Positions 47,124 to 55,531 of a stretch of DNA of 64,000 nucleotides are shown here, piece after piece. This DNA comes from Hyphomicrobium sp. (GTDB lineage: Bacteria; Pseudomonadota; Alphaproteobacteria; Rhizobiales; Hyphomicrobiaceae), in the NCBI GenBank assembly GCA_002928735.1, contig PERL01000001.1, forward strand, positions 124,001 to 188,000, given 5' to 3'. The notes below the pieces were generated by a model that saw only the letters and a program-made list of their open reading frames with translations, was not told the DNA's origin and ran no database searches. Position 1 is the first letter of the stretch; each line of letters opens with the position of its first letter. The position numbers and the translations under genes were made by a program.

Positions 47124-48332
47124 ATGCCACGAAGGGGCAACGCGATCAGGAACCCGATTTTGACCACCGCTCATTCCCACGGCGCTCTCAGCCTGCGCCA
47201 AAAAATCTACCAGATCATCGAAGTCGGCCGCGGCGACAACGGGGCAAGCCGCGTATTCGACGTCCTTATTCTCAGCCTAATCCTGCTCAACGTCGCCGCC
47301 GTCGTGATGGAAACGGTCCCGTCTTATGCCGCCGCCTACGGCGCACAATTCGAAGCCTTCAACATCTTCTCCGTCGCCGTCTTCACGGTCGAATATGTTC
47401 TGCGCCTCTGGACGGCTGTCGAGGTCCCCTTTCTGCGCCGCTATCCGCCTTGGCAAGCTCGCCTGAAACTGGCAGCCACCCCCGCTCTCATTATCGATCT
47501 CCTCGCCATCCTGCCGTTCTACCTGCAGGCCATTCTTGGCCTCGACCTGCGCATCCTGCGCGTCCTGCGCCTGCTCCGCTTCCTCAAACTGTCGCGCTAC
47601 TCGCCAGCCCTCCACACACTCGTGCGCGTTCTCTCCAACGAGCGCCGCTCACTCTTGGGCGCTTCACTGCTTCTCGTCACCGCGCTTCTCTTCGCATCGT
47701 CGGGCATCTATCTCATCGAAAGCCACGCACAGCCCGACAAGTTCGGCTCCATCCCAGATAGCGCTTGGTGGGCCATCGCCACGCTCACCACCGTCGGCTA
47801 CGGCGATGCCACGCCGATCACGCCGCTTGGCCGCCTCTTCGGCGGTTTCGTTATGGTGGCTGGGCTCTGCATTCTGGCCCTTCCCGTCGCCATTATCTCG
47901 GCCGGCTTCGCGCAGGAAGTGAACCGCCGCGACTTCGTTGTAAACTGGTCGCTCATGTCGCGCATTCCGCTGCTGGCCGAACTCGACGCGCGCGAAGTCG
48001 GTGAATTGATGCCGCTGCTGCACGCCCATAATGTCCCGCCGAAATCGGAAGTCTTGCAGGCAGGCCTCCCCGCACGCGCCATGTACTTTGTCGCCTCCGG
48101 TAAGGTCCGCATGCTCCACCCCGAAGCCGACGTCGAATTCGAGCCGGGCGACTTCTTCGGCGCCACATCCATGCTGCTGTCGGATGCCCCAAGCGCGCCC
48201 TTCGTTACGGCCACGAAGTGCCGCCTCCTCAAGCTCCACTCCGAGGATTTCCATCGCCTGGAGTTGATCAATCCGCGCTTTTGTCTGGAGATCCGCCGCC
48301 GCGCCGCAGACCCATCGACCGTCTCGCGCTAG
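47124..48332 (+). CDS. Voltage-gated-type K+ channel with C-terminal cyclic-nucleotide-binding-like domain
   Basis: A 402-residue channel from the ATG at 47124; the frame is open from 46995. It has six membrane helices: S4 is LRILRVLRLLRFLKLSRY with a regular arginine every third residue; the pore carries the potassium selectivity filter TTVGYGD; and a final helix leads into a linker. A cyclic-nucleotide-binding fold follows (about residues 275-395; GLPARAMYFVASGKVRML, EFEPGDFFGATSMLLSDAP, VTATKCRLLKLHSEDF). The phosphate-binding cassette FGxxxxL is partly preserved, so ligand binding is likely but not certain. Similar to MlotiK1-type channels but with many more S4 charges. Confidence 0.85.
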   Translation: MPRRGNAIRNPILTTAHSHGALSLRQKIYQIIEVGRGDNGASRVFDVLILSLILLNVAAVVMETVPSYAAAYGAQFEAFNIFSVAVFTVEYVLRLWTAVEVPFLRRYPPWQARLKLAATPALIIDLLAILPFYLQAILGLDLRILRVLRLLRFLKLSRYSPALHTLVRVLSNERRSLLGASLLLVTALLFASSGIYLIESHAQPDKFGSIPDSAWWAIATLTTVGYGDATPITPLGRLFGGFVMVAGLCILALPVAIISAGFAQEVNRRDFVVNWSLMSRIPLLAELDAREVGELMPLLHAHNVPPKSEVLQAGLPARAMYFVASGKVRMLHPEADVEFEPGDFFGATSMLLSDAPSAPFVTATKCRLLKLHSEDFHRLELINPRFCLEIRRRAADPSTVSR

Positions 48333-48345
48333 AGGATGATGCGGC

Positions 48346-48609
48346 TCAGCCCGCCGCTGGACGGCCCATGATCTTGGCCACGGCAAAGGTCGTCAGCTTG
48401 GCAACGATCACCGCGCCGACGATGATGGCCACGAGCGGGATAATCCCCGGCTCGATGGCCAGCATTGTCACGGCATAGAAGGCAGCGAACGCCCCCGCCA
48501 GCCCACCGATCGCGCCGAGAATGGTCGCCAGAATGCTTCGATCGGCCAGCCCAATCAAAGCGCCGACGATAAGCCCCGGATACACGCTCGGCCAAAAATG
48601 ATCATCCAT
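48346..48609 (-). CDS. Small four-helix membrane protein
   Basis: An 87-residue protein, almost entirely hydrophobic, with about three helices (YPGLIVGALIGLADRSILATILGAIGGLAGAFAAF, TMLAIEPGIIPLVAIIVGAVIVA) and glycine zippers, ending in the short basic tail AVAKIMGRPAAG. No family recognised. It lies 82 bases downstream of the PP2C gene in the same direction and ends 13 bases before the K+ channel stop on the other strand. Its place in the cluster hints at a membrane partner of the phosphatase or the channel, unproven. Confidence 0.7.
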   Translation of the reverse strand: MDDHFWPSVYPGLIVGALIGLADRSILATILGAIGGLAGAFAAFYAVTMLAIEPGIIPLVAIIVGAVIVAKLTTFAVAKIMGRPAAG

Positions 48610-48691
48610 GGTGCGCCCTGCTTCGTTGACCCGTTTGCGCTCTTCATGGGTCCGCGGACATACCCCACGCCGTGATCGAGATCAAACGGCC

Positions 48692-49498
48692 TTAGGAAAC
48701 CGCCGCACCCGCGGCCGGCACGACACGCACCGCCACCACCGTCGCGTTGTCCTGATGCGGGTCGCGCACCGCCTCTACGGCCCGGATCAGCGCTTGTGCC
48801 ACGGCCTTTGCCCCATCGGCCGCATAGGCCGAGACGATGCGCTCCACCTCGCTCTGCTCCAGCGTCTGCAAGCCGTCGCTGGCCAAAATCACATAATCTC
48901 CGGGCTCCACCGCCAAAGGCTTTTTCGACAAATCGACGAGATCGATTTCATCGCCCGTCACCGCCGAGCGCAGCATATGCCGCCGGGGATCCCGCCGCGC
49001 CTCTTCGAGACTGATATGCCCAGCCTCGGCCATCCGGTCGAGTTCAGGCGCCAGCGAATGATCTTCGTTGAGCAGCGCGATCTCACCGCGCCGGAAGAGC
49101 ATCAGCGGACTATCCCCCACCGACACCCACTGCGCGCCATCGTTCGAAAACACCACGCCGACGAGCGTCGAGCCCATCCCCGAAAGCGCCGGGTTCTCGC
49201 TCACCTTGCCCGCAATCGCCTCGTTGGCAGCAGCCAGCGCCGACACGAGCCGCGTCGTCGTATCCGCGCCCGCTGCGCCAGCAAACGCATCGACGAACGT
49301 TTCGCACACGGTCTGGCTTGCGAGCGCCCCACCGGCGTGCCCGCCCATCCCGTCCGCTAGAATAGCAACGAGTTCGCGCACAGCCCCCTTGCGGCCGGTG
49401 GGCGAGACGTAATCGTCCCCCGGCCACAGCATGGCGCTGTCTTCTTGATAGTTACGCGCTCCCTTCGTGGAGCAGCTTGCACGATCGAACACGATCAT
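48692..49498 (-). CDS. PP2C-family serine/threonine phosphatase
   Basis: A 268-residue cytosolic metallo-phosphatase from the ATG at 49498. PPM motifs in order: SCSTKGARNYQEDS, VAILADGMGGHAGGALAS with metal-binding Asp residues, GMGSTLVGVVF, WVSVGDSPLML, DYVILASDGLQTL and HQDNATVVAVRV. It would reverse phosphorylation by the kinase encoded at 50649. It lies 25 bases after the FHA gene and is probably co-transcribed. The frame upstream of 49498 has no ribosome site and no homology to the family. Confidence 0.93.
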   Translation of the reverse strand: MIVFDRASCSTKGARNYQEDSAMLWPGDDYVSPTGRKGAVRELVAILADGMGGHAGGALASQTVCETFVDAFAGAAGADTTTRLVSALAAANEAIAGKVSENPALSGMGSTLVGVVFSNDGAQWVSVGDSPLMLFRRGEIALLNEDHSLAPELDRMAEAGHISLEEARRDPRRHMLRSAVTGDEIDLVDLSKKPLAVEPGDYVILASDGLQTLEQSEVERIVSAYAADGAKAVAQALIRAVEAVRDPHQDNATVVAVRVVPAAGAAVS

Positions 49499-49523
49499 CC
49501 GCCAAAAAACCGGAACCTCTATC

Positions 49524-50288
49524 TCAGCCGTCCGCCAGTGCCGACCAATCGAACTCCGCACCGCAGAAAGGCACAAACACGAGTTGCGTCCGCCCCATCG
49601 TGATGACATCCATCGCCTGCAACTCAACCGCCGCCGTCGGACGCCGCTCATTCAGCGACACGACGTTCGTTTTAGCAAGGTTGGGCACAAACAGGAAGGA
49701 GCGGTCCGAACTGTCGTAGCGAATGTACCCTTGCTCCTCGCCTGAAATTGCGTCATCGCCGAAATCGATAGCGATGCGGTTCGTGGCCGAACGTCCGACT
49801 GTATTGTTGCCCTCGAAAATCGGCCGAAACTGTCCGATCCCCGGCCCGCCGACCACGACGAGCCAGCCCACAACCGGATCTGTCTCGAACGCGCCGCGCT
49901 TCACATGCTGTTTCCCGCGCACGAGAGATGTCCGTGCCGGCTCCTCTGTCGTGGGGCGCGACGGCTGCCGGAAGACCCGCGTTGTGGGCGGCCGGTCAGC
50001 ATCCGCAAGCGCATCAAGCGGCTTGGGTGCACCTTTCGCCTCGCGCGCCGCATCCGCCGCCGAAGGGCTCGCCGCCGATGCGGCAGGAGCCGGCTCGTTC
50101 CCAGACGCCAACGCCTCAGCCACCTTGGCTGCCATATCGGGCAAAGGCGGCACCGCCTGCACCTGCGCGGCAAGCGGCGCAATTGCGCCACCCGGCGCCG
50201 TGCTATCGCGGCCCGCTGCGTTCAACACATCCTTCAAGGAACCAAGAAGTGAATTGCGGGGCTGCGGTCCGGCGGCGGCGCTCGACAT
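49524..50288 (-). CDS. FHA-domain protein
   Basis: A 254-residue protein, starting at the ATG at 50288 (GAGGAG upstream). The first ~130 residues are Ala/Pro-rich and unstructured. The C-terminal part is a Forkhead-associated domain (about residues 140-240): strand WLVVVGGPGIGQFRPIFEGNNTVGRSATNRIAIDF, then DDAISGEEQGYIRYD, a variant of the usual SRxHA phospho-threonine-binding loop, and VVSLNERRPTAAVELQAMDVITMGRTQLVFVP. FHA domains bind phosphothreonine, so it is the likely reader of the kinase output. Together with the PP2C gene it forms a leftward unit opposite the kinase. Confidence 0.88.
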   Translation of the reverse strand: MSSAAAGPQPRNSLLGSLKDVLNAAGRDSTAPGGAIAPLAAQVQAVPPLPDMAAKVAEALASGNEPAPAASAASPSAADAAREAKGAPKPLDALADADRPPTTRVFRQPSRPTTEEPARTSLVRGKQHVKRGAFETDPVVGWLVVVGGPGIGQFRPIFEGNNTVGRSATNRIAIDFGDDAISGEEQGYIRYDSSDRSFLFVPNLAKTNVVSLNERRPTAAVELQAMDVITMGRTQLVFVPFCGAEFDWSALADG

Positions 50289-50648
50289 GGGGGGCTCCTC
50301 AAAAATGTCGATGGGGATCGATCGAACTTATGCTCAGGCTGCGCCACGTCCGTTTCCGGCCGCACAGTCCCGGGAAGGGAAGGACGGCTTCACGCGTTCG
50401 CACGTGTGCGAGCAATTCCGTCGTCCAGTGTCCTTTCTCGGTGCGTCGTGCGGCAGCTTCGTGGCGCGATCTCGTCGCTCCCATGAAATATGCATCTTTT
50501 AAGTCTAGCCCGAAGGGTTGCCACATTCCTGCTTCATAGCTGCCGCCTGTCGGCGTCGCGCGAGTCGGTTTAGTTTGCGGCCAACGCGTGGCAAATCATG
50601 CCGAGTTGCACTCAGAATGATGCACTGAAGGACAGCATAAGACCGCGC
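50289..50648. other. Divergent regulatory region between FHA and kinase genes
   Basis: 360 bases without a gene, located between divergently transcribed FHA-PP2C and kinase genes. It must hold both promoters. A + strand ATG at 50598 exists upstream of the chosen kinase start but lacks a ribosome site. No terminator is present. Confidence 0.5.
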
Positions 50649-53018
50649 ATGACCAACCTGATCGCCTTAAAGAGCGGAACGGAGCTCGTTGGAGATTTTC
50701 GCATCTCCCGCGTTCTCGGCGCTGGCGGTTTCGGCATCACCTATCTGGCCGACGAGTTGGCGCTTGGCCGCGCTGTCACCATCAAAGAATATTTCCCCGC
50801 CGACTTCGCCGTCCGCGGGGCTGACATGGAAGCCGTCCCGCGCTCGGAGAACTGCGCTGGCGACTACACCTGGGGCCTCGACCGCTTCATCGACGAAGCC
50901 CAGACGCTCGCCCGCTTCAACCACCCCAACATCGTGCGCGTCTATCGCTACTTCCGCGCCAACCAGACCGCCTACATGGTCCTCCACTTCGAAGAGGGCC
51001 ATAGCCTGAAAGGCTGGCTGAAAAGCCTCGGCCGCGCCCCGCGCCAGAAAGAACTCGACAAGATCATCGGCCCTCTTCTCCTCGCACTGGAAGAAATTCA
51101 CAAAGCCGATTTCCTGCATCGCGATATCGCGCCCGACAACATCATGATCCGCAAGGACGGCCAGCCCGTGCTGATCGACTTCGGCTCCGCGCGCGGCGAG
51201 ATCGCGGCCCACTCCAAAACCGTCTCCGCCCTCGTCAAACCCGGCTACAGCCCCTACGAACAATACGCCGAAACCGGCAAACGCCAGGGCCCCTGGACTG
51301 ACATCTACGCGCTTGGCGCCACGCTCTATCACGCCGTCACCGGCAAACGCCCGCCCGACGCCCCCTCGCGCATGGTGAAAGACGAGTTCGTCCCCGCGCG
51401 CGAAGCAGCCGTTGGCGCTTATCGCGCCAATTTCTTGAAAGCCATCGATAAGGCCCTCGCACTCACCATCGAGGATCGCCCGCCCACCATCGCCGCCTGG
51501 CGCGGTGATCTTCTCGCACCCGATCCCAAGCCCGCATCCTGGCTCCAGCGCACGCTTAGTGCCGATGAAAAAGCACTACCCCCCGCCAAGGCCAAGCCCG
51601 TCGCCACGCCAATCCCAGACGCCCCGGGCCCACAAGGCGCGCTGCTCGATTTCGTCGACAATCTGAAAGACAATAAGGCCGGCACGCCCGCTGCACCGTC
51701 AAAGGCAAAACTCAAGACGGCCCCACCCGCGCCCGTCATCGCTGCGCCAGCCGAGCCCGCGCCACAAAAGAAAACCGCGCCACCGCCTGCCGCCACACGC
51801 AAACTCGACGGAGATGATGCACCAGCCAAACTCCCGCGCATTCTCCAACGCAAACCCGAGCCCGATCCCAAACCGGTCGCAGCAAAAGCTCCCGCACCCG
51901 TCAAAGCACCAAAAATCTACAAATCGCCCAAGCCCAAGCGGATTGGATCAAAGTGGGCGTGGAGCCCCATGCTCTTCAAACTCCTGATCGGCGTTGGCGT
52001 GGCCAGCGGAGCCGTGGCCCTGCAAGACCGCCTGCCGCAGATGGAAACGCGCAGCGCTGCCATCACGTCCAACACCACGACAGGGTCCATCTCTCCACAA
52101 CCGGTCCAGATCGCGTCACCCATCGCGCGCTTGACGGGTCACAGTGGTGCGGTCACGGCGCTCGCCTATTCCGACGACGGCACCGCCATCGTCACCGCAT
52201 CGAAAGATGCCACGGTGAAAATCTGGACGGCCTCCTCCGCCACACTGAAGCGCACCATAGAAATGGACGACGGCCCCGCGACCGCCATGGCCGTCTCCGG
52301 CAATCGCCTTCTCACCGGTCACGCCAACGGGAACGTTGTTCTATGGGACTGGGAGCGCGCCGAACGCGTCGCGGCCTACAAGCGCAACGACGCCGAAATC
52401 TGGTCTGTAGCTTTCCTCGGCTCTGCCCAGCGCTTCGCCGCCGCCGGTCACGATTGGAAGATTGCCGTCTGGGACGCAACGACCACCAGCGGCCCCTTTG
52501 GCCTCCTCGATGCCCATGACAGCGCCGTCCAGTCGCTGGCCTTCGGCATGACCGGATCGAATCCCGTTCTGGCCTCCGGCAGCGCCGACAAAACGCTGAA
52601 AATCTGGAACCTCGAAACCCTCGACCGCGTCCGCACCTACCGCGGCCACAAAGATTATGTCACCGCAGTCGCCCTTTCGACCGGCGGCAAGGATGTGGCG
52701 TCGGCCAGCCTCGATGGCAAAATCCGCATCTGGTCCGCGCGCTCTAATCGCCTCACCCGCTCGCTCTCAGGCCACGACGGCAAGGCGAACGCTCTCGCCT
52801 TCGCTCCGGCCGGCGACGTCCTCGCGTCCGGCGGCGCCGACGGTAAAGTCCGCGTCTGGGATTTCAAAAAAGGCCGCACGCCAAAAACCCTCCCGAGCCA
52901 CGCCGGCAGCGTCACCGCGCTCACCTTCTCACCCGACGCGCAACACATTGCGTCTGCGGGCGATGACGGCGTCGTGCGCGTCTGGGACAATCCACTGCAA
53001 AAGCCGGTCACGAATTAA
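50649..53018 (+). CDS. Serine/threonine protein kinase with membrane helix and seven WD40 repeats
   Basis: A 789-residue kinase from the ATG at 50649. Kinase domain about residues 14-285: glycine loop GAGGFG (24-29), Lys46 in VTIKEYF, catalytic loop HRDIAPDN (His157, Asp159; the usual Lys two residues after Asp is Ala), DFG at 177-179 and GYSPYEQY. A ~150-residue Pro/Lys-rich linker leads to one membrane helix (about 439-458, LFKLLIGVGVASGAVAL). Residues ~490-789 are seven WD40 repeats (each ends in KIW, VLW, AVW, KIW, RIW, RVW, RVW), enough for a full propeller. The propeller is probably periplasmic. FHA and PP2C genes lie opposite. Confidence 0.93.
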   Translation: MTNLIALKSGTELVGDFRISRVLGAGGFGITYLADELALGRAVTIKEYFPADFAVRGADMEAVPRSENCAGDYTWGLDRFIDEAQTLARFNHPNIVRVYRYFRANQTAYMVLHFEEGHSLKGWLKSLGRAPRQKELDKIIGPLLLALEEIHKADFLHRDIAPDNIMIRKDGQPVLIDFGSARGEIAAHSKTVSALVKPGYSPYEQYAETGKRQGPWTDIYALGATLYHAVTGKRPPDAPSRMVKDEFVPAREAAVGAYRANFLKAIDKALALTIEDRPPTIAAWRGDLLAPDPKPASWLQRTLSADEKALPPAKAKPVATPIPDAPGPQGALLDFVDNLKDNKAGTPAAPSKAKLKTAPPAPVIAAPAEPAPQKKTAPPPAATRKLDGDDAPAKLPRILQRKPEPDPKPVAAKAPAPVKAPKIYKSPKPKRIGSKWAWSPMLFKLLIGVGVASGAVALQDRLPQMETRSAAITSNTTTGSISPQPVQIASPIARLTGHSGAVTALAYSDDGTAIVTASKDATVKIWTASSATLKRTIEMDDGPATAMAVSGNRLLTGHANGNVVLWDWERAERVAAYKRNDAEIWSVAFLGSAQRFAAAGHDWKIAVWDATTTSGPFGLLDAHDSAVQSLAFGMTGSNPVLASGSADKTLKIWNLETLDRVRTYRGHKDYVTAVALSTGGKDVASASLDGKIRIWSARSNRLTRSLSGHDGKANALAFAPAGDVLASGGADGKVRVWDFKKGRTPKTLPSHAGSVTALTFSPDAQHIASAGDDGVVRVWDNPLQKPVTN

Positions 53019-53040
53019 ACCGCGCGAGCCCCGCACGCCA

Positions 53041-53712
53041 TCACTTGCAATAGCGCTGCCGACCATCGCGTCCATGCCGCGCCAGATCGACGTGAAAATG
53101 GTCGTGGTGGAATTTGTCTGAGTTGGGCCCCAGCACCGTCGTGAATTCCCCGCACGCGCCTTCATGCACCGCCCGCAGGAAAAGCCGTTCGCGCTCATCG
53201 CCCCACCAGCCGCCCTTCACCGTCACGACCCGCCCATCGGCCAGCGTGAACGACGAGATATCGAGCGCATTCGCATACCCGTGCTCGGAGAGCTTCCCGC
53301 CGGATTGGTTGTTGCGCGGCCGGCAACCATACGAGGCCGCCACCTTCATCTCCACGATGGGCGAACCGAAGTAGTATTCAGCTGACGGCTTCACAACGCG
53401 GGAAACCCACCGCTCCACCTGCGGAATCATCGGACACCGCAGCAAAGCCGGAGGCTTCAGCGACACCCGCCCTTGATCGGCCGCCGACATCTGGAACGGC
53501 CGCGACGCGCCGCAATAGCTGGGTCCACCCAGCGCCGAACGCGCTTCCAGAAATGGCGATGGCCGCACGACACCGGCGGCAAGACAGGCGCTTTCCTCAT
53601 TTTCCCGCCATGGCTCATGCTTGGCCACGAAATTTGGTCCGCCCGTGCTGCACCCCATCAGGATGAGCAGGCCGGACACCGATACGGTAAAGAGGACGCC
53701 ACGCAACGACAT
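53041..53712 (-). CDS. Extensin-like (Extensin_C) lipoprotein
   Basis: A 223-residue lipoprotein. A GTG at 53724 is also possible; from the ATG at 53712 the leader MSLRGVLFTVSVSGLLILMG ends in a lipobox LMGC. Typical Extensin_C (PF06904) motifs are present: KLSEHGYANALDISSFTLADG, then WWGDERERLFLRAVHEGACGEFTTVLGP and HHDHFHVDLARHG. The conserved His and Asp residues and overall pattern resemble D,D-carboxypeptidase/VanY-like folds, so it may act on peptidoglycan; biochemical function is not established. It lies 19 bases past the kinase gene, tail to tail. Confidence 0.88.
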   Translation of the reverse strand: MSLRGVLFTVSVSGLLILMGCSTGGPNFVAKHEPWRENEESACLAAGVVRPSPFLEARSALGGPSYCGASRPFQMSAADQGRVSLKPPALLRCPMIPQVERWVSRVVKPSAEYYFGSPIVEMKVAASYGCRPRNNQSGGKLSEHGYANALDISSFTLADGRVVTVKGGWWGDERERLFLRAVHEGACGEFTTVLGPNSDKFHHDHFHVDLARHGRDGRQRYCK

Positions 53713-54351
53713 GGTCTGGGACACTAAAGCCGGAATGGCTAACGACTGGTGAACAACCGGTTCGCAATAGGCCCAATTCTGACAGTCCTCTACGGCCCTC
53801 GTGCGCCCGAGCGGCGACGCCTTTACGGCGGAGATCGGGGCGAGTCACGGCGGGAAAAATGGCGCACACGCCACAAGTGCAGCATTGCAGTTATCCACAG
53901 CATTTAGGCTGAGCACGTATGATTGCCGCAGACTCTTTGAAAATCGAGGCGTAGCTTTTCTCTTGTCGAGGCCAAGGCAGGCTTCGGCAGCAGGTCAAAA
54001 TCACGGGTTTTCGGGCCATTTTGTTGCGTATCGATGGCCCAGTCGAAGCGTCCCGGTGAGTGATCTGAGTGTGTGCGTTGAGTAAGCCGCGTACCGGGTG
54101 CGTAACGACCGCTCTGCCCCCAATTCCACAGAGCCGGCTCCGCCCCGTCTGAGTAATGCGTACGATGTGTGTAGCGTTGCGTTGGTGCGTATAGGCCCTG
54201 GCTCTTTCCGCCGTCTCGACCCTTGCGAGATTCCCCCGAACGATGACGGCGAGGCCCTCTCGCCAGAGCCGGGGCCTAAAAACCGACCACTAGGGCCGGC
54301 TTTCCCCTCGCACAAAGCCGGCCATACTTTTTGAATCGAGCCCGCCGCGTT
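53713..54351. other. 639-base gap with a DnaA-box match and an orphan terminator
   Basis: No protein gene is supported. It contains one perfect TTATCCACA word at 53891-53899 on the + strand and ends in a strong rightward terminator (listed separately) that has no gene on the + strand upstream of it. The sequence between about 53880 and 54290 contains GC-rich inverted segments, so a non-coding transcript is possible. I could not match it to tmRNA, SRP RNA, RNase P or 6S signatures. Confidence 0.45.
54294..54332 (+). terminator. Strong + strand terminator without an annotated upstream gene
   Basis: A ten-pair perfect stem GGCCGGCTTT/AAAGCCGGCC around a 10-base loop, then ATAC and TTTTT. It lies 20 bases from the stop of the opposite gene (54352), so it might also be read as a hairpin for that gene, but the T-run is on the + strand. 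This points to a transcript coming from the left. Confidence 0.8.
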
Positions 54352-55140
54352 TCAACGTGCGCCCGCCGGATGCCGCTCCAGAAAATTCAGCACCGCCGTC
54401 TTGAAGCTCCGGTCGCCGACCGCCTTCATATGATCACGCCCAACGATCTCGAACGCCTCTGATCCCGGGATCAGCGCCGATAAAATCTCCGCCGGCCCCG
54501 CGATCACATCGTTCGTCCCAACCGCCACCAATGTCGGCGCCGCGATCCTGGCAATGTCTTCGCGTGGCACTGGATCGCGGATCTGGCGCACGCACACCGC
54601 CAGCGCTTTGAGATCGCTCTTGGTTTGCTCGGCAAACGCGCGAAACGTCCGCGCCGTCGGGTTCACGACATCATCGATCGAGGGCGCCAGCAGCGCTTGC
54701 GCGATCGGTCCCGTACCCGCCATCGCCCGCACCATGTTGTGTCCGAGCCCGCCGAGCACCAAACCACCAACCCGCTTCGGATGCGCCAGCGCCAACGTCG
54801 CCGCGATCCGCGCCCCCATCGAATAGCCGATGACGTGCGCCGTGCTGATCCCCAGATGATCCAGCAACCGGCGCGCGTCCTCCGCCATGATCTCACGGCT
54901 ATAACCCTCCGGCACATAGAGCTTCTCGCTCTGTCCGTGCCCCCGGTTGTCGAGTGCCACCACCCGGTAGCCCTGCGCCGTCAAATCCCGGACCCACCCC
55001 GGCGCAATCCAGTTCATCTCGATGCTGGACGCAAACCCATGGATCAGCAGCACGGGCAGAGTCCGTGCCGCGCCATCGCCCTCGTCGAGATAGGAGAGCG
55101 TCACGCCCTCGGACAAAAACGTCGGCAAATCGAGCCCCAC
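54352..55140 (-). CDS. Alpha/beta hydrolase
   Basis: A 262-residue cytosolic hydrolase starting with a GTG at 55140 (MGLDLPTFLSEG). It has the oxyanion motif LIHGFASSIEMNW, the HxxDNRGHGQSE strand-loop, the nucleophile elbow VIGYSMGARIAA with Ser, an acid in VGTNDVIAGP and the catalytic His in GRDHMKAVGD. Such proteins are esterases, lactonases or haloperoxidases; nothing here fixes the substrate. The start at the GTG gives the usual length. It is divergent from the zinc-finger gene at 55265 with 124 bases between. Confidence 0.9.
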   Translation of the reverse strand: MGLDLPTFLSEGVTLSYLDEGDGAARTLPVLLIHGFASSIEMNWIAPGWVRDLTAQGYRVVALDNRGHGQSEKLYVPEGYSREIMAEDARRLLDHLGISTAHVIGYSMGARIAATLALAHPKRVGGLVLGGLGHNMVRAMAGTGPIAQALLAPSIDDVVNPTARTFRAFAEQTKSDLKALAVCVRQIRDPVPREDIARIAAPTLVAVGTNDVIAGPAEILSALIPGSEAFEIVGRDHMKAVGDRSFKTAVLNFLERHPAGAR

Positions 55141-55264
55141 GACAAGAATTCGGCTGCCCCCGGTGCGGCGGCCTGCCCTTCAGCCCTCCCCTATCATTTC
55201 AACGCCCTAGCCGCTATGGTCTGGCCCGTACCGACCTCAAGCCGAAACGTCCTGAGAGACCGCC

Positions 55265-55513
55265 ATGGCCGCACATTTCGTCCCCCACCTTGCCAACGAC
55301 CAGGGCGCGGAAAAAATCTTCGTCGGCGTCAAGGAATTCCTGTGCATGGGCGCCCGCCCGCCCTTCGACCACCCGCACGTCTTCCTCGACATGGGCGCCG
55401 ACGGCCAGATTCTCTGTCCCTACTGCTCAACCCTTTATGTGTACGATCCGCGCCTCGGCGAACACGAGACCGACCCCAAGGGCTGCATCGCTGACGCGCC
55501 CGTCGCGGCCTAA
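55265..55513 (+). CDS. CHCC zinc-finger domain protein (NDUFS6-like)
   Basis: An 82-residue protein matching the zf-CHCC family (PF10276), related to the NDUFS6 accessory subunit of respiratory complex I. The zinc ligands are a Cys in EFLCMGARPP, a His in DHPHVFLDMG and the pair CPYC; the remainder, STLYVYDPRL and DPKGC, is also family-like. It probably attaches to complex I in alphaproteobacteria. It lies 18 bases upstream of a FAD monooxygenase gene in the same direction, a neighbourhood also seen elsewhere in alphaproteobacteria. Confidence 0.92.
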   Translation: MAAHFVPHLANDQGAEKIFVGVKEFLCMGARPPFDHPHVFLDMGADGQILCPYCSTLYVYDPRLGEHETDPKGCIADAPVAA

Positions 55514-55531
55514 GCCACCAAGGCGCGAAGC

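Noticed and set aside
53891-53899. Perfect DnaA-box TTATCCACA as an origin marker
   Set aside because: A single copy without clustered boxes or an adjacent AT-rich element is expected by chance at this scale; kept only as an observation.
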